Below, one piece after another: positions 6,973 through 15,534 of a stretch of 55,469 bases of DNA. Both the position numbers and the translations under genes were made by a program. The notes under the pieces were generated by a model. The model had not been told where the DNA came from, made no database searches, and saw nothing but the letters and a program-made list of their open reading frames with translations. Within the stretch, counting starts at the first letter, position 1. Each line of letters begins with the position of its first letter. This DNA comes from Bacteriovoracaceae bacterium (GTDB lineage Bacteria; Bdellovibrionota; Bacteriovoracia; Bacteriovoracales; Bacteriovoracaceae), in contig CANCFT010000022.1 in assembly GCA_947377285.1 (NCBI GenBank), positions 1-55,469 on the forward strand, read 5' to 3'.

Positions 6973-7821
6973 TTAGCGTTGAGCAGCTGCCTGAATTAAA
7001 GCTAATGCTGAGTTAGTACTTGAATTAGCTTGAGAAAGCACACTAGTACCAGCTTGCATTAAAATGTTTTGTTTTGTTAACTCTGCAGTTTCTGCAGCAA
7101 CATCTGTGTCTCTTACACGAGAGTTTGCAGAAGAAAGGTTTTCAATACTTACTTGAATATTGTTAACCGTTGATTGCAATCTGTTCTGAAGAGCACCAAA
7201 GTCTGCTCTAATACCTGAGACCGAAATGATCGCTTGATCAATTGAAGTCAAAGAGTTTTGAGCTGAGATTTTATCTGAAACAGAAGCTAAGTTTAAGCCA
7301 AGTGCAGCGACGTTAACGTCTGCTGAAGAAGCATCAAATGTTAATCTGTCTGAGATAGGATCGTTACGAGTACCGATTTGAATATCAAACACTGCACCAG
7401 TTCCGTTAAGTAATGGTACGCGGTTAAATTCTGTAGAGTTTGCAATACGGTCAACTTCAGAAGTTAACTGTTCAAATTCCACGTTAAGGAACTTTCTTTC
7501 AGTTCCTCCGATAGTATCAGAAGCTGCTTGAACCGAAAGTTCTCGAAGTCTGATTAGGATATTTGAAACTTCCCCTAATGCTCCTTCAGCGATCTGAACT
7601 AATGAAACACCATCTTCAGCATTTCTTTCAGCTTGGCCTAGTCCTTTGATCTGTGCTTTTAAGTTTTCAGAAATTGCGAGACCGGCAGCATCGTCACCAG
7701 CTCTGTTGATTCTTTGTCCAGAAGATAACTTCTCCAAAGACCTGTTCATGTTAATCCTAGTAGATCCTAGGTTCCTCTGTGCGTTTAAAGACGCCACGTT
7801 GGTGTTAATTCGAAGTCCCAT
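6973..7821 (-). CDS. fliC: Flagellin (copy 2)
   Basis: A 282-residue flagellin closely related to copy 1 over both ends: MGLRINTNVASLNAQRNLGS, LEKLSSGQRINRAGDDAAGL, and at the C-terminus SSANSRVRDTDVAAETAELT with SVLSQANSSTNSALALIQAA. The two differ most in the central stretch, residues about 120-200. Like copy 1 it lacks an outer domain. AAGGAGGA lies five bases before the ATG. A good sigma-28 promoter is 78 bases upstream, so this copy fits the late flagellar regulon. I see no strong terminator in the 197 bases before copy 1, so some read-through into copy 1 is possible. Confidence 0.95.
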   Translation of the reverse strand: MGLRINTNVASLNAQRNLGSTRINMNRSLEKLSSGQRINRAGDDAAGLAISENLKAQIKGLGQAERNAEDGVSLVQIAEGALGEVSNILIRLRELSVQAASDTIGGTERKFLNVEFEQLTSEVDRIANSTEFNRVPLLNGTGAVFDIQIGTRNDPISDRLTFDASSADVNVAALGLNLASVSDKISAQNSLTSIDQAIISVSGIRADFGALQNRLQSTVNNIQVSIENLSSANSRVRDTDVAAETAELTKQNILMQAGTSVLSQANSSTNSALALIQAAAQR

Positions 7822-7844
7822 ACATCCTCCTTGATTTCTGGTCT

Positions 7845-7883
7845 GAAAAACATCATGTTTTTCTGTGAGAAGAGTTCTCTCAC
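7845..7883 (-). promoter_or_regulatory. Flagellin 2 leader: two stem-loops
   Basis: Between the sigma-28 promoter and the ribosome site are two inverted repeats. The first, 7845-7863, has 9-bp arms (GAAAAACAT) around one base. The second, 7865-7883, has 6-bp arms (GTGAGA/TCTCAC) around seven bases. They would occupy most of the roughly 70-base leader and may stabilise or regulate the mRNA. Confidence 0.45.
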
Positions 7884-7898
7884 GGCTTCATATTCAAC

Positions 7899-7925
7899 TA
7901 ATCGACGCCTTTAAAAATAACTTTA
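7899..7925 (-). promoter_or_regulatory. Sigma-28 (FliA) promoter of flagellin 2
   Basis: On the minus strand TAAAGTTA (7918-7925) is followed by an 11-base spacer and GTCGATTA (7899-7906). Against the enterobacterial FliA consensus TAAAGTTT-N11-GCCGATAA this is 7 of 8 and 6 of 8 with exact spacing, upstream of a flagellin gene. Confidence 0.8.
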
Positions 7926-8041
7926 GAAAAAAGTGACTATTTTTTGGACATTTTTTAACCCGTAACCGCTTGAAAATAATCAAAAACTAATAGTGTAGCT
8001 TTTTTCTCATGCATTTTTTTTGAATAATTTTAGACAGATTA

Positions 8042-9121
8042 ATGATTAGTGTTTGTAAAATAGACAATATGATTCAAAAAAACTTTGCACTCACAACACT
8101 TTCTCATAACCCTGAATATTTCGATGAGGTGATGAACTTAATTCAAGAGGAATTTCATTATAATGAAAATCAGTCTTATGAAAAAGATTTTGCACCTTTA
8201 GTAAACCCACTTAATTTTGAAAATTGTTTTCTATTAATTGATGAAAATACAAATGCTGTTGTTGCACATTTGGCCATTTGCCCACGAAGCTTAATTAAAT
8301 CAAATGCCGAAATGAAAGTTGCTTTCATTGGAGGAATCGCAACACAAAAACAATACCGTGGTCAAAACTTATTTAAGTTTTTAATGAATCACGCCATTGA
8401 ACTTTATTCAGAAAAAGTTGCACTGTTTATTTTATGGAGTGACATTGAAGGACTTTATGAAAAATTTCAATTTCTTAGAGCTGGTGGATTTCTAGAAAGT
8501 GGAAAGAAAAGTTTTAGCAATGATGAGAGTCCACTTGGTTTTGAAAAAACAACTTTTACTGCTTTATCAGAAAAAGACTTTCAAAAGATAATTGAGCTTT
8601 ATAGCAATTTTAATGAAAAGTTTTTCTTCACCGTGAAACGCCTTGAGAAAGATTGGTCAATAATCAAAGAAATGAACACTATTGATTTATATATAAAGAG
8701 AAATAGCCATTCTCAAATTGATAAATATTTTTGCATAAACAAAGGAAGAGATTTAACAAATATAATTCATGAATTTTCGTGCTTGAGCACTGAATATATA
8801 AGTTTCATCAAAGAAATAAGTGCTTTTAGGGTTTGGCTTCCTGAAACCGAGCAGGACAAAACTTTAAACGAAGAAATTTTCTACACCGCTTTTTTTAAAA
8901 TATCCTCTCAAGTGTTATTTAATAACTTTTTACAAATTATTTCTAATAATAAACTTTTTATTAAATCAATCGATAATGAATCTATTGCTTTTGAATTTAA
9001 TGATAAAAAGTTTGAAGCCACTCCAAAAGAATTTCTTCAATATATTTTTGGACCGAAACCACTTGAGGAGTTTTTAAACTTTAAGCTTTCGCTTTATGTT
9101 GCAGGTGCCGATAGCGTTTAG
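8042..9121 (+). CDS. GNAT-family N-acetyltransferase
   Basis: A 359-residue protein whose N-terminal half is a GNAT domain. The acetyl-CoA-binding motif A is IATQKQYRGQNLFKFLMNHA at about residues 98-118 (Q/R-x-x-G-x-G/N-type loop QYRGQN), preceded by a beta strand VAFIGG. The C-terminal half (residues about 170-359) has no familiar motif and may be a second, degenerate acyltransferase-like domain as in Eis-type proteins. No Shine-Dalgarno sequence precedes the ATG; an alternative ATG is at 8069. It is divergent from flagellin 2 with 220 bases between them. The substrate is unknown. A link to flagellin acetylation is possible only by neighbourhood. Confidence 0.75.
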   Translation: MISVCKIDNMIQKNFALTTLSHNPEYFDEVMNLIQEEFHYNENQSYEKDFAPLVNPLNFENCFLLIDENTNAVVAHLAICPRSLIKSNAEMKVAFIGGIATQKQYRGQNLFKFLMNHAIELYSEKVALFILWSDIEGLYEKFQFLRAGGFLESGKKSFSNDESPLGFEKTTFTALSEKDFQKIIELYSNFNEKFFFTVKRLEKDWSIIKEMNTIDLYIKRNSHSQIDKYFCINKGRDLTNIIHEFSCLSTEYISFIKEISAFRVWLPETEQDKTLNEEIFYTAFFKISSQVLFNNFLQIISNNKLFIKSIDNESIAFEFNDKKFEATPKEFLQYIFGPKPLEEFLNFKLSLYVAGADSV

Positions 9122-9125
9122 AAAA

Positions 9126-9536
9126 TTATTTTAAATGGCATTCAGCTAGGCAAGTGATTTGGTCATCGCCTTTGAGATTAAGACACCGGTCAGTGCACGA
9201 AGTATCCATTGGAATCTTTTTTAAAAGAGACTGGCTGCATTTTTTTGATAGCTGATTTTTATTTTTCTCGAAACAAGAATTAATATTTTTCGTTGTTACA
9301 ACTTTAGTAGGCTTGGCTTCTGCTAATGTGTTGTTTGAATTATCCTCAATGCAAAATTTCTTAATGTCATCTGCACAAGAATTACTTTCTCTATTTTTTT
9401 TTAATAAGTCTTCACATTCTTTAGAGGCAGCATCCTTAACACATGGATTAACGAGAGCCTTTGACTTATCGACTTTATCTGCCGAATAAGTAGAGGTGGA
9501 AATCATTAACAATAAACTTAGCATCAACTTCTTCAT
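9126..9536 (-). CDS. Exported Cys-rich-repeat protein
   Basis: A 136-residue protein with a signal peptide, MKKLMLSLLLMISTSTYSAD. The mature part has ten cysteines spaced in the manner of the Cys-rich FGFR/GLG1 repeat found in many proteobacterial exported proteins: SCADDIKKFC, then CFEKNKNQLSKKCSQSL, and a final CTDRCLNLKGDDQITCLAEC. Function in this family is not established; disulfide-bonded periplasmic or surface location is likely. It starts 30 bases after the stop of the 906-residue exported protein and probably shares its transcript. Confidence 0.65.
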   Translation of the reverse strand: MKKLMLSLLLMISTSTYSADKVDKSKALVNPCVKDAASKECEDLLKKNRESNSCADDIKKFCIEDNSNNTLAEAKPTKVVTTKNINSCFEKNKNQLSKKCSQSLLKKIPMDTSCTDRCLNLKGDDQITCLAECHLK

Positions 9537-9566
9537 TTTAAATTCCTATCTCAAAAGCAAATAGCT

Positions 9567-12287
9567 TTAATTACTTTCAGGTATTATTTTTGCTCTTTTC
9601 ACTAAAATCTTATCGAAATTCCGAACGTAGGCTTTGCTAATTTTATCAAATAAACCATCATCTTCAGAAGAGCTGTATTTTGATTTATTAGTTTTATTTC
9701 GGGCTTCTATGGCCTCTGCAATCCTTCTTCCCTCTTCTGAATTAGGATCAATTCCACCATCTTTTAATTTATCTGATTTAGACGAATCGTCTGTTTTACT
9801 TTCATCTGATTTCTTTTGATCAGAAATATTACCAATAGCTGATAATAATCCCGCTGTGCCAGTTCCCGGATTTAGTAGTTTATTCGCTTTCATAGTACTA
9901 TTCGCTAAGCCAGCTGCATCTTCTTTGCCATTTGAAGAAAGACTCGCAAGCTTCGAACTTGAATCGGAGTCAGTAGAAATGTTCGTTATTTTCGTCACGC
10001 TCTTTTTAAAATCATTTGAAAAACTAAGAGAATCTTTTTTTAAATCAGTTTTATCACCACTTTTTTTCAATAATGATTGAAGTAATGAAGTCTTTTTAGC
10101 TAACTCTTTATCGATTGCACTTGCTCGATTATTCGCACCTAAAATGCTACTCATTCCGGCAGCAGTTATACTTTGAGTGTTACTTATAACATCTAATCCT
10201 TTTGTCACTCCATTGGTCGAATCTTTTAAAGCACCTGAAAAATTATTAAAACCACTTAAGCCGGCCATAGAGTCAGAAACTGGTGCACATGCACCAGTGA
10301 CACCTGTAAGACAAGTTGTTGCAGCTTTAAACTTAAACGTAGTAGGTTTTAAGAGATTTAAAGTTGGATTTTTTAAAGTTGTGGATGTGTTATTGGCAAG
10401 AGTTACTCCATTGGCACTCTTATTTAATTCATCGATTATGGATTGAATTTTAGCCATTTGTTTTTTTATTTCATTAATCATTAAAACATTATCTTGAATC
10501 GCTTGGTCTGCTAAATCTGAAAAGGCACTCCAAACAATAACTCTATGTCGAGGTGAAGCCATTCTAATATCTAGGGCTCTTGAAACTTTTTCTGAAGCTC
10601 GTGCTACATAACTTGCGTCTTTAGGTAAAGCTACTCCTGAAGATTCTAACGTTGCAGCAGGAGCAGCAGTTAAAACACTTACAGGACAAGCGGCCATATT
10701 TCTTTTGTAAGCATCAGATGCTTTATCACACATAGAATATGGTCCTGCTCCAGGGGATGAATAACCTGAGCAACCTGTTCCTGCAGATAGCGCGACTGCA
10801 TCACCATCGGCAACACATCTATCACGGATTGTTTTACTGGCCGTGATAGTGGATGTAATCATACTTTCATCACCAAGTTGATCGCAAGCAAGCTTGCGGT
10901 CAATTAGTTTTTGCTTGGTTGCTGCAAAGCCAGAGTTACAACTATTTTGACTTGCAGGAGCGTCATTCAAGCAGGGAACAAGCGCCAAATGACATGCCAA
11001 AGCTCCAGTAAACAGGGCCGAACAAGCTAAATCTTCCGCAATACAAATTGCCCATTCATCACCCGCTTTATTACTTCCTCTACTCGTCATGTTGATATTG
11101 GAATTCTCACAAGCAGTATGAAAAGTTTCATCTTCGACGGCCTCTGCGGCCGCTAAAGCTGCCGCATTTTTAAAGGCTACTTTAGATAAAGTTCTAAATT
11201 CTTTTTTAGCTAATGATGAATCTAATACTTGTTTGTATTCAGTTAATAACGTTTCAAAATATTCAAGTTGTTTATGTTCTAAATTACCTTGTGTTCGAGA
11301 GATCGCTTCTTTTAATTGACCTTTTAAATATTCTGCTTGAGCATATTCAGCAACCTCGCCAACAATAAAAGCTTGCCCAGCTCCGATGCCTAATTTTAAA
11401 TCTGGAACTTGTGTGCATGCACTTAAGCGAGAAGTAACCTGACCAATAATAAGCATCGTAATATCTCGTTTTAGCTGATCTCCATATAGACTTAAACCAT
11501 ATCCAGATCTTCCACCAAATTGATCAGTAAGATTATTTGTAGTTGCAGCAGTATTAATGACGTCAATTACTCCACCAGCAGGCTTGGCAAGCTCTCGAAT
11601 AATACTATTATCAATTTCTTGAGCTGCAGCTTTTAGAGCATTGGCCCCAGCTTCTGTTTGCATTCCATATTGGTTTTCATGAGTCGCTGCGATCAAATCT
11701 GTTTTTGCTTGGTCTCGTTCAGCTTTCGTTTGAGCAATTAAACCAGGATCATTATTTCGTAGTTGTGCTTGAGTTAAGTTAGTTTGAGCGGTACTAATAT
11801 CTGCTGCATTTTGACCTGAGCAAGAACCAAATCCATTAAGAGGATCATAACCCGGACAATTTGCTAGAGCTGCATTTAATTCACTTGTTCTTCTATCAAT
11901 AAGAGCTTGATTAACACCAGACTCAGCAGCTTGATATAAAGCTTCTTTTTGATCGAGTAAAGTTTGAGCTGCATTCATCGCAGCTAATGCCTGAGCAGCT
12001 GCAGTTTGAGCATTGGGAATATTTCCATTAGCAACATTAATTTGTTCAGTTGTTACACTATGTACGGCCGCCCCTACTTCAAGTGTATTTCCAGAAGTCA
12101 GTGCATCTCGAGAAACACCCGTTGTATTATGAACAGTCGTCGTTGCAGCAGCTGCTGCTGCCGCTGCATCTAATTTGGCTGCATCCCCTGCAGCTGTTTG
12201 AGCAAAGGCCGTAGTCCAAAGTAGAGAATTTGTTAAAACCAAAATGTTAATAAATTTTATCATCAACTTAATCATACAAACCCACAT
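9567..12287 (-). CDS. Large exported Ala-rich, Cys-containing protein, unknown function
   Basis: A 906-residue protein that I do not recognise. A hydrophobic signal sequence (residues about 5-29, ending TTAFA) is followed by a run of alanines. Residues 90-220 are Ala/Gln-rich with heptad-like spacing suggestive of coiled coil (AAMNAAQTLLDQKEALYQAA). The centre (about 290-560) holds many cysteines, including FHTACENSN, WAICIAEDLACSALF, ALACHLALVPC and GPYSMCDKA, implying disulfides. The last 200 residues are Ser/Lys-rich and low complexity, then a conserved-looking helical end (DDGLFDKISKAYVRNFDKIL). Starts at 12287 or 12275 are both possible. A TATAAT on the minus strand lies at 12341-12346. 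Probably a secreted or surface-associated lineage-specific protein. Confidence 0.7.
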   Translation of the reverse strand: MWVCMIKLMIKFINILVLTNSLLWTTAFAQTAAGDAAKLDAAAAAAAATTTVHNTTGVSRDALTSGNTLEVGAAVHSVTTEQINVANGNIPNAQTAAAQALAAMNAAQTLLDQKEALYQAAESGVNQALIDRRTSELNAALANCPGYDPLNGFGSCSGQNAADISTAQTNLTQAQLRNNDPGLIAQTKAERDQAKTDLIAATHENQYGMQTEAGANALKAAAQEIDNSIIRELAKPAGGVIDVINTAATTNNLTDQFGGRSGYGLSLYGDQLKRDITMLIIGQVTSRLSACTQVPDLKLGIGAGQAFIVGEVAEYAQAEYLKGQLKEAISRTQGNLEHKQLEYFETLLTEYKQVLDSSLAKKEFRTLSKVAFKNAAALAAAEAVEDETFHTACENSNINMTSRGSNKAGDEWAICIAEDLACSALFTGALACHLALVPCLNDAPASQNSCNSGFAATKQKLIDRKLACDQLGDESMITSTITASKTIRDRCVADGDAVALSAGTGCSGYSSPGAGPYSMCDKASDAYKRNMAACPVSVLTAAPAATLESSGVALPKDASYVARASEKVSRALDIRMASPRHRVIVWSAFSDLADQAIQDNVLMINEIKKQMAKIQSIIDELNKSANGVTLANNTSTTLKNPTLNLLKPTTFKFKAATTCLTGVTGACAPVSDSMAGLSGFNNFSGALKDSTNGVTKGLDVISNTQSITAAGMSSILGANNRASAIDKELAKKTSLLQSLLKKSGDKTDLKKDSLSFSNDFKKSVTKITNISTDSDSSSKLASLSSNGKEDAAGLANSTMKANKLLNPGTGTAGLLSAIGNISDQKKSDESKTDDSSKSDKLKDGGIDPNSEEGRRIAEAIEARNKTNKSKYSSSEDDGLFDKISKAYVRNFDKILVKRAKIIPESN

Positions 12288-12418
12288 TTTAAATCTATCT
12301 AATACTACTAATTTTAAAGGGGATTAAAAATTTATACAAGATTATATACTAGGAGCTGAAAAAGCAGAGACTTCAAAGGATTTTGACCGACTCTAAAAGT
12401 TGGCAGTTGGCCTCATTA

Positions 12419-12450
12419 AAATCTTTTTTAAATCTTTTTTAAATCTTTTT
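12419..12450. repeat. 11-bp tandem repeat, three copies, at the ubiB-like 3' end
   Basis: AAATCTTTTTT is repeated head to tail at 12419-12429, 12430-12440 and, one base short, 12441-12450. It spans the stop codon of the UbiB-like gene on the minus strand. The stop lies within the first copy met by the ribosome, so copy-number change would mostly alter the 3' untranslated region. Confidence 0.85.
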
Positions 12451-14169
12451 CAACGACCCAATACCCGAAGAAAATAACAGGAGTGCGATACTCCACAATA
12501 TCCAACTTATCGTTGGTAGATCTCTCCATGTCTGAATATCTTTTGAGCCCAATATAAAAATTCCAGAAAAAATAAAAATTCCGGCAATTAAACTGAATCC
12601 CAAAAAGATCAATGCACCAATGAGAGCTGAATATTCTTTTTCGTATCCAGTATTTTTAATTTCAATCGCATAACCTTTTTTGGCAAAATCACGAAGAAAC
12701 CATCTGATGTGACGAGGAAGCACTCTTAGGGAAGATGTCATATCTCTGGCAGCCCATGCAGCCTCTTCCATCAACTCTTCTTTATTGAAAGTACTTTGTA
12801 CGATTTCATTAATATCGCCTTCAAGTATTCCAAAAATATTGAGGTCAATTCCTAAATTTTTCCCAACTCCATCGATGGTAATGAGGGCCCTGAAAATTAT
12901 ATACCATTCACGTGGTAAATAGATTTGGTGTTTTTTCAGAGTATTTAAAACAACTGATAATAAATCAGAGAAATTCGTTTGTTTGACTGATAATCCAACA
13001 AACGGACTTAACCCTTCTCGAACATCACGAATGAGTCCATCAATGTCAGGAATATTGTCATATTCTGCTACATCTAAAAATTCATAAACTAAATTTTCAT
13101 AATTATAAGACAGCAAGGCATAGACGATTGCAATAAAATGATGCCGTCCATTTTTACTTAAACTTCCCATCAATCCAAAATCAATTAATCCAATTTTACC
13201 GTCATTGACTCCATCGAGAAGATAAAAGAAATTTCCACCATGAAGGTCAGCATGAAAAAACCCATCTTTTAAAAATGTCTTTAAAAAAAGCTGAATTCCA
13301 TATTCCATTTTAGGAATTATTTCTTCTTTTTTCTCCATAATAAGCTGATTAGAACTAAAGGGAATTCCTTTTAGTTCCTCAATGACCAAAATATCTTCAG
13401 ACGAAATATCTTTAAAAACTTTTGGAATATAATAAAGCTTTTTTTCATCGTGACGTTCTAGATTTTTTTTCAAGCGTTCGCAATTGAGTGCTTCAATATT
13501 AAAATTTAATTCTCTTTGCAAAGTAAAAGCGAAATCATTGAGAACTCTGCTGACTCCTAAATATCTTAACTCCGCACTCACTCTCTCTGCTTGAACAGCT
13601 AAAAACATTAATATAGAGAAATCAACTTCAATAACTTTTTCAATTCCAGGGCGCCTCACTTTTATGACTACTGGTGTTCCATCAATTAATACCGCCCTAT
13701 AGACAACTCCAATCGAAGCAGTTCCAATGGCATTAGGATCAACAAAACTAAAGACCTGGTCGATTTTTTTTCCAAGAGATTTTTCAATTGCAGGTAAAAC
13801 ATCTGCCAGAGGAACTGGTTTAACTTTATCCCGGAGCATTCGCATTTCTTCTAAGAAAGATGGGTGAAATAGGTCTTCTCGTGAACTCAAAAGCTGACCA
13901 AATTTTATAAAGGCAGGGCCGAGCTCTTCAAAACACTTTCGTAGTCGGTATCCCAAAACTTGGTTCCAGTCTTTTTCAGACTTATTGGCAAGTTCTTCAG
14001 AAATTCTTTTTTTTGATTTTTGCAAAACAAAATTAGGAATTTTAGCCGTAACATTATTTGTTATAAACTCATCGAATCCATTGCGAGCAAAAACAAGCAC
14101 AATTTCTTGCAATCGACCAACATTTCGAATTGTTTTACCTAGACCCAGGCCAGCTCTAATCAAATCCAT
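12439..14169 (-). CDS. UbiB/ABC1/COQ8-family atypical kinase
   Basis: A 576-residue member of the UbiB family. The diagnostic KxGQ motif is FIKFGQLLSSREDLF (Lys89-Gln92). The Ala-rich nucleotide loop appears as IGTASIGVVYRA, the ATP-site lysine as VVIKVRRPG, the catalytic loop as FFHADLHGGNFF, and the metal-binding motif as IGLIDFGLMG. Two hydrophobic C-terminal segments (about 520-545 and 555-572) would anchor it in the inner membrane, as in UbiB. Known members support ubiquinone or menaquinone biosynthesis through lipid-linked ATPase activity; the substrate here is unknown. It stands alone on the minus strand, with a promoter shared back-to-back with the 14232 gene. Confidence 0.9.
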   Translation of the reverse strand: MDLIRAGLGLGKTIRNVGRLQEIVLVFARNGFDEFITNNVTAKIPNFVLQKSKKRISEELANKSEKDWNQVLGYRLRKCFEELGPAFIKFGQLLSSREDLFHPSFLEEMRMLRDKVKPVPLADVLPAIEKSLGKKIDQVFSFVDPNAIGTASIGVVYRAVLIDGTPVVIKVRRPGIEKVIEVDFSILMFLAVQAERVSAELRYLGVSRVLNDFAFTLQRELNFNIEALNCERLKKNLERHDEKKLYYIPKVFKDISSEDILVIEELKGIPFSSNQLIMEKKEEIIPKMEYGIQLFLKTFLKDGFFHADLHGGNFFYLLDGVNDGKIGLIDFGLMGSLSKNGRHHFIAIVYALLSYNYENLVYEFLDVAEYDNIPDIDGLIRDVREGLSPFVGLSVKQTNFSDLLSVVLNTLKKHQIYLPREWYIIFRALITIDGVGKNLGIDLNIFGILEGDINEIVQSTFNKEELMEEAAWAARDMTSSLRVLPRHIRWFLRDFAKKGYAIEIKNTGYEKEYSALIGALIFLGFSLIAGIFIFSGIFILGSKDIQTWRDLPTISWILWSIALLLFSSGIGSLKKI

Positions 14170-14186
14170 GAAAAAACCTTTTGAAT

Positions 14187-14207
14187 GGGATATCCCTATA
14201 TTATAAT
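14187..14207. promoter_or_regulatory. Divergent promoter with overlapping -10 boxes and a GGGATATCCC palindrome
   Basis: TATAAT on the plus strand (14202-14207) overlaps TATAAT on the minus strand (14200-14205). Next to them is the perfect palindrome GGGATATCCC at 14187-14196. The plus-strand box would start transcription near 14214, which rules out a translation start at 14181. Mutual exclusion of the two promoters is likely. Confidence 0.5.
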
Positions 14208-14231
14208 CAGAAAATCAAAATTGAGGTGAAA

Positions 14232-14747
14232 TTGCGCTATTTTCTTTTTGTATTTATTTTTATTATGAGTTTTAGCTCTCAAAATCTATGGTCCGTCGAG
14301 ACTTGTAGCCGAATTGCCGTCATCAATTACCAAGAAGTCTTAGTCGATTCAAATGTATCCGAAAAAGGTGAAGGACTTCGCTATCACTTGGAAAAGGATC
14401 CCGTTGCACTCGAACTTCTTAATACCTATCAAAAAAACTCAGCTATTCGATGGCCTAATGCCATCTTGGGAACGGCTGGTACAGGGTTGCTGCTTTTTGG
14501 CTTTTTTACCTCTGACTCTCAAGACCGACAAATTTATTTAATATCAAGCGGTGCCGTTATTTTAGTCAATTTCTTAGTGGCGAGGACTCTAGAAGTGGCC
14601 AATGAATCAAATTTAAACAAAGCAGTTGAAGAATATAATAAACGAAATTTACCAAAAATTTATTTTAGCCCGGAAACGAATAATCCTCAGGCTAATTCAA
14701 TACTTCCTTCAATGAAAATTGGCTTTATTAAAGATTGGAGTTTTTAA
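14232..14747 (+). CDS. Exported membrane protein of unknown function
   Basis: About 171 residues from a TTG at 14232 preceded by GAGG; a GTG at 14226 is an alternative. An earlier in-frame start lies upstream of the promoter and is rejected. A signal sequence (RYFLFVFIFIMSFSSQ) leads to a short soluble part with VETCSRIAVINYQEVLVD. Two hydrophobic segments follow, around GTAGTGLLLFGFF and YLISSGAVILVNFLVA, then a polar tail. I do not recognise the family. It is the first gene of a plus-strand run; its stop overlaps the next start (TAATG), so coupled translation with the Cys-rich protein is likely. Confidence 0.65.
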   Translation: MRYFLFVFIFIMSFSSQNLWSVETCSRIAVINYQEVLVDSNVSEKGEGLRYHLEKDPVALELLNTYQKNSAIRWPNAILGTAGTGLLLFGFFTSDSQDRQIYLISSGAVILVNFLVARTLEVANESNLNKAVEEYNKRNLPKIYFSPETNNPQANSILPSMKIGFIKDWSF

Positions 14748-15049
14748 TGACTAATCAACCACCAAGTACAATTTGCTACCATTGCCATAAAACGATCCCT
14801 ATTTTAGGAGCCTTTAAAGTCACTCGAACAGAAGAATGCCCCTATTGCTCTTGGAGTCTACATTGTTGTAAGATGTGTAAATTCTTTGACTCGAGAGTCT
14901 ATAATGAATGCACTGAACCCAATGCAGAGCGAGTCGTAGACAAGGAAAAAGCTAATTTTTGTGATTATTTCACTCTGTCAGCTGGTGGATCCAATGGTCC
15001 TACAAAAGAAGATTTACTTAACTCAGCTGATGCACTTTTTAAAAAATAA
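14747..15049 (+). CDS. Small Cys-rich, zinc-ribbon-like protein
   Basis: A 100-residue cytosolic protein with nine cysteines, mostly in pairs: ICYHCHK (about residue 10), then ECPYCSWSLHCCKMCKFFD (about 30-48), YNECTEP and ANFCDYF. The first two pairs look like a treble-clef or zinc-ribbon site, and the later set could bind a second metal. ATG at 14747 has GGAG six bases upstream and overlaps the previous stop. It is followed within ten bases by greA, suggesting co-expression with transcription and repair genes. Function unknown; a nucleic-acid-binding or metal-site regulatory role is only a guess. Confidence 0.7.
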   Translation: MTNQPPSTICYHCHKTIPILGAFKVTRTEECPYCSWSLHCCKMCKFFDSRVYNECTEPNAERVVDKEKANFCDYFTLSAGGSNGPTKEDLLNSADALFKK

Positions 15050-15057
15050 GGATCCCA

Positions 15058-15534
15058 ATGGATGAAGTACCTATAACACTTGCAGGAAAAACGAAGCTTC
15101 AAGCTGAACTTGACCAGTTAGTTAAAATTGAAAGAGAAGAAATTAAAATAGCTATCTCTGAAGCAAGGGCCCTCGGAGACCTTAAAGAAAACGCTGAATA
15201 TCATGCTGCTAAGGAAAAACAAGGGATCATTGAAGGACGAATCGCTCAGCTTCAAGGTGTCCTAGCTCGCTCTCGAGTTGTTGAAGTCAGCAAAATCAAA
15301 AGTCAAAAAATTGTCTTTGGTGCAACTGTTTTTGTAGTTGATACTGAAAAAGATATTCGCCATAAATATATACTCGTTGGTGAAGACGAATCGAATTCAC
15401 GTGAAAATAAAATTTCATATACTAGTCCACTTGGCAAAGCTTTGATTGGCAAAGAAGAAGGCGACACAGTCGTAGTCAAGGCCCCTAAAGGTGACGTGGA
15501 GTACGAGATTGAATCTTTTGAATTCATCGACTAA
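15058..15534 (+). CDS. greA: Transcription elongation factor GreA
   Basis: A 158-residue protein of standard GreA length. The N-terminal coiled coil carries the conserved tip ARALGDLKENAEYHAAKE (residues about 37-54), whose acidic pair enters the RNA polymerase secondary channel to stimulate cleavage of backtracked RNA. The C-terminal FKBP-like domain ends with TSPLGKALIGKEEGDTVVV, also typical. The ATG at 15058 lies nine bases after the previous stop, with AAGGA upstream. The 3' end overlaps the beginning of recG, indicating an operon. GreA rather than GreB is supported by the short LGDLKENAEY tip and length. Confidence 0.96.
   Translation: MDEVPITLAGKTKLQAELDQLVKIEREEIKIAISEARALGDLKENAEYHAAKEKQGIIEGRIAQLQGVLARSRVVEVSKIKSQKIVFGATVFVVDTEKDIRHKYILVGEDESNSRENKISYTSPLGKALIGKEEGDTVVVKAPKGDVEYEIESFEFID

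Noticed and set aside
14181..14231. Upstream ATG start for the exported protein before greA
   Set aside because: The TATAAT at 14202-14207 would start transcription after this ATG, and the extra residues spoil the signal peptide.
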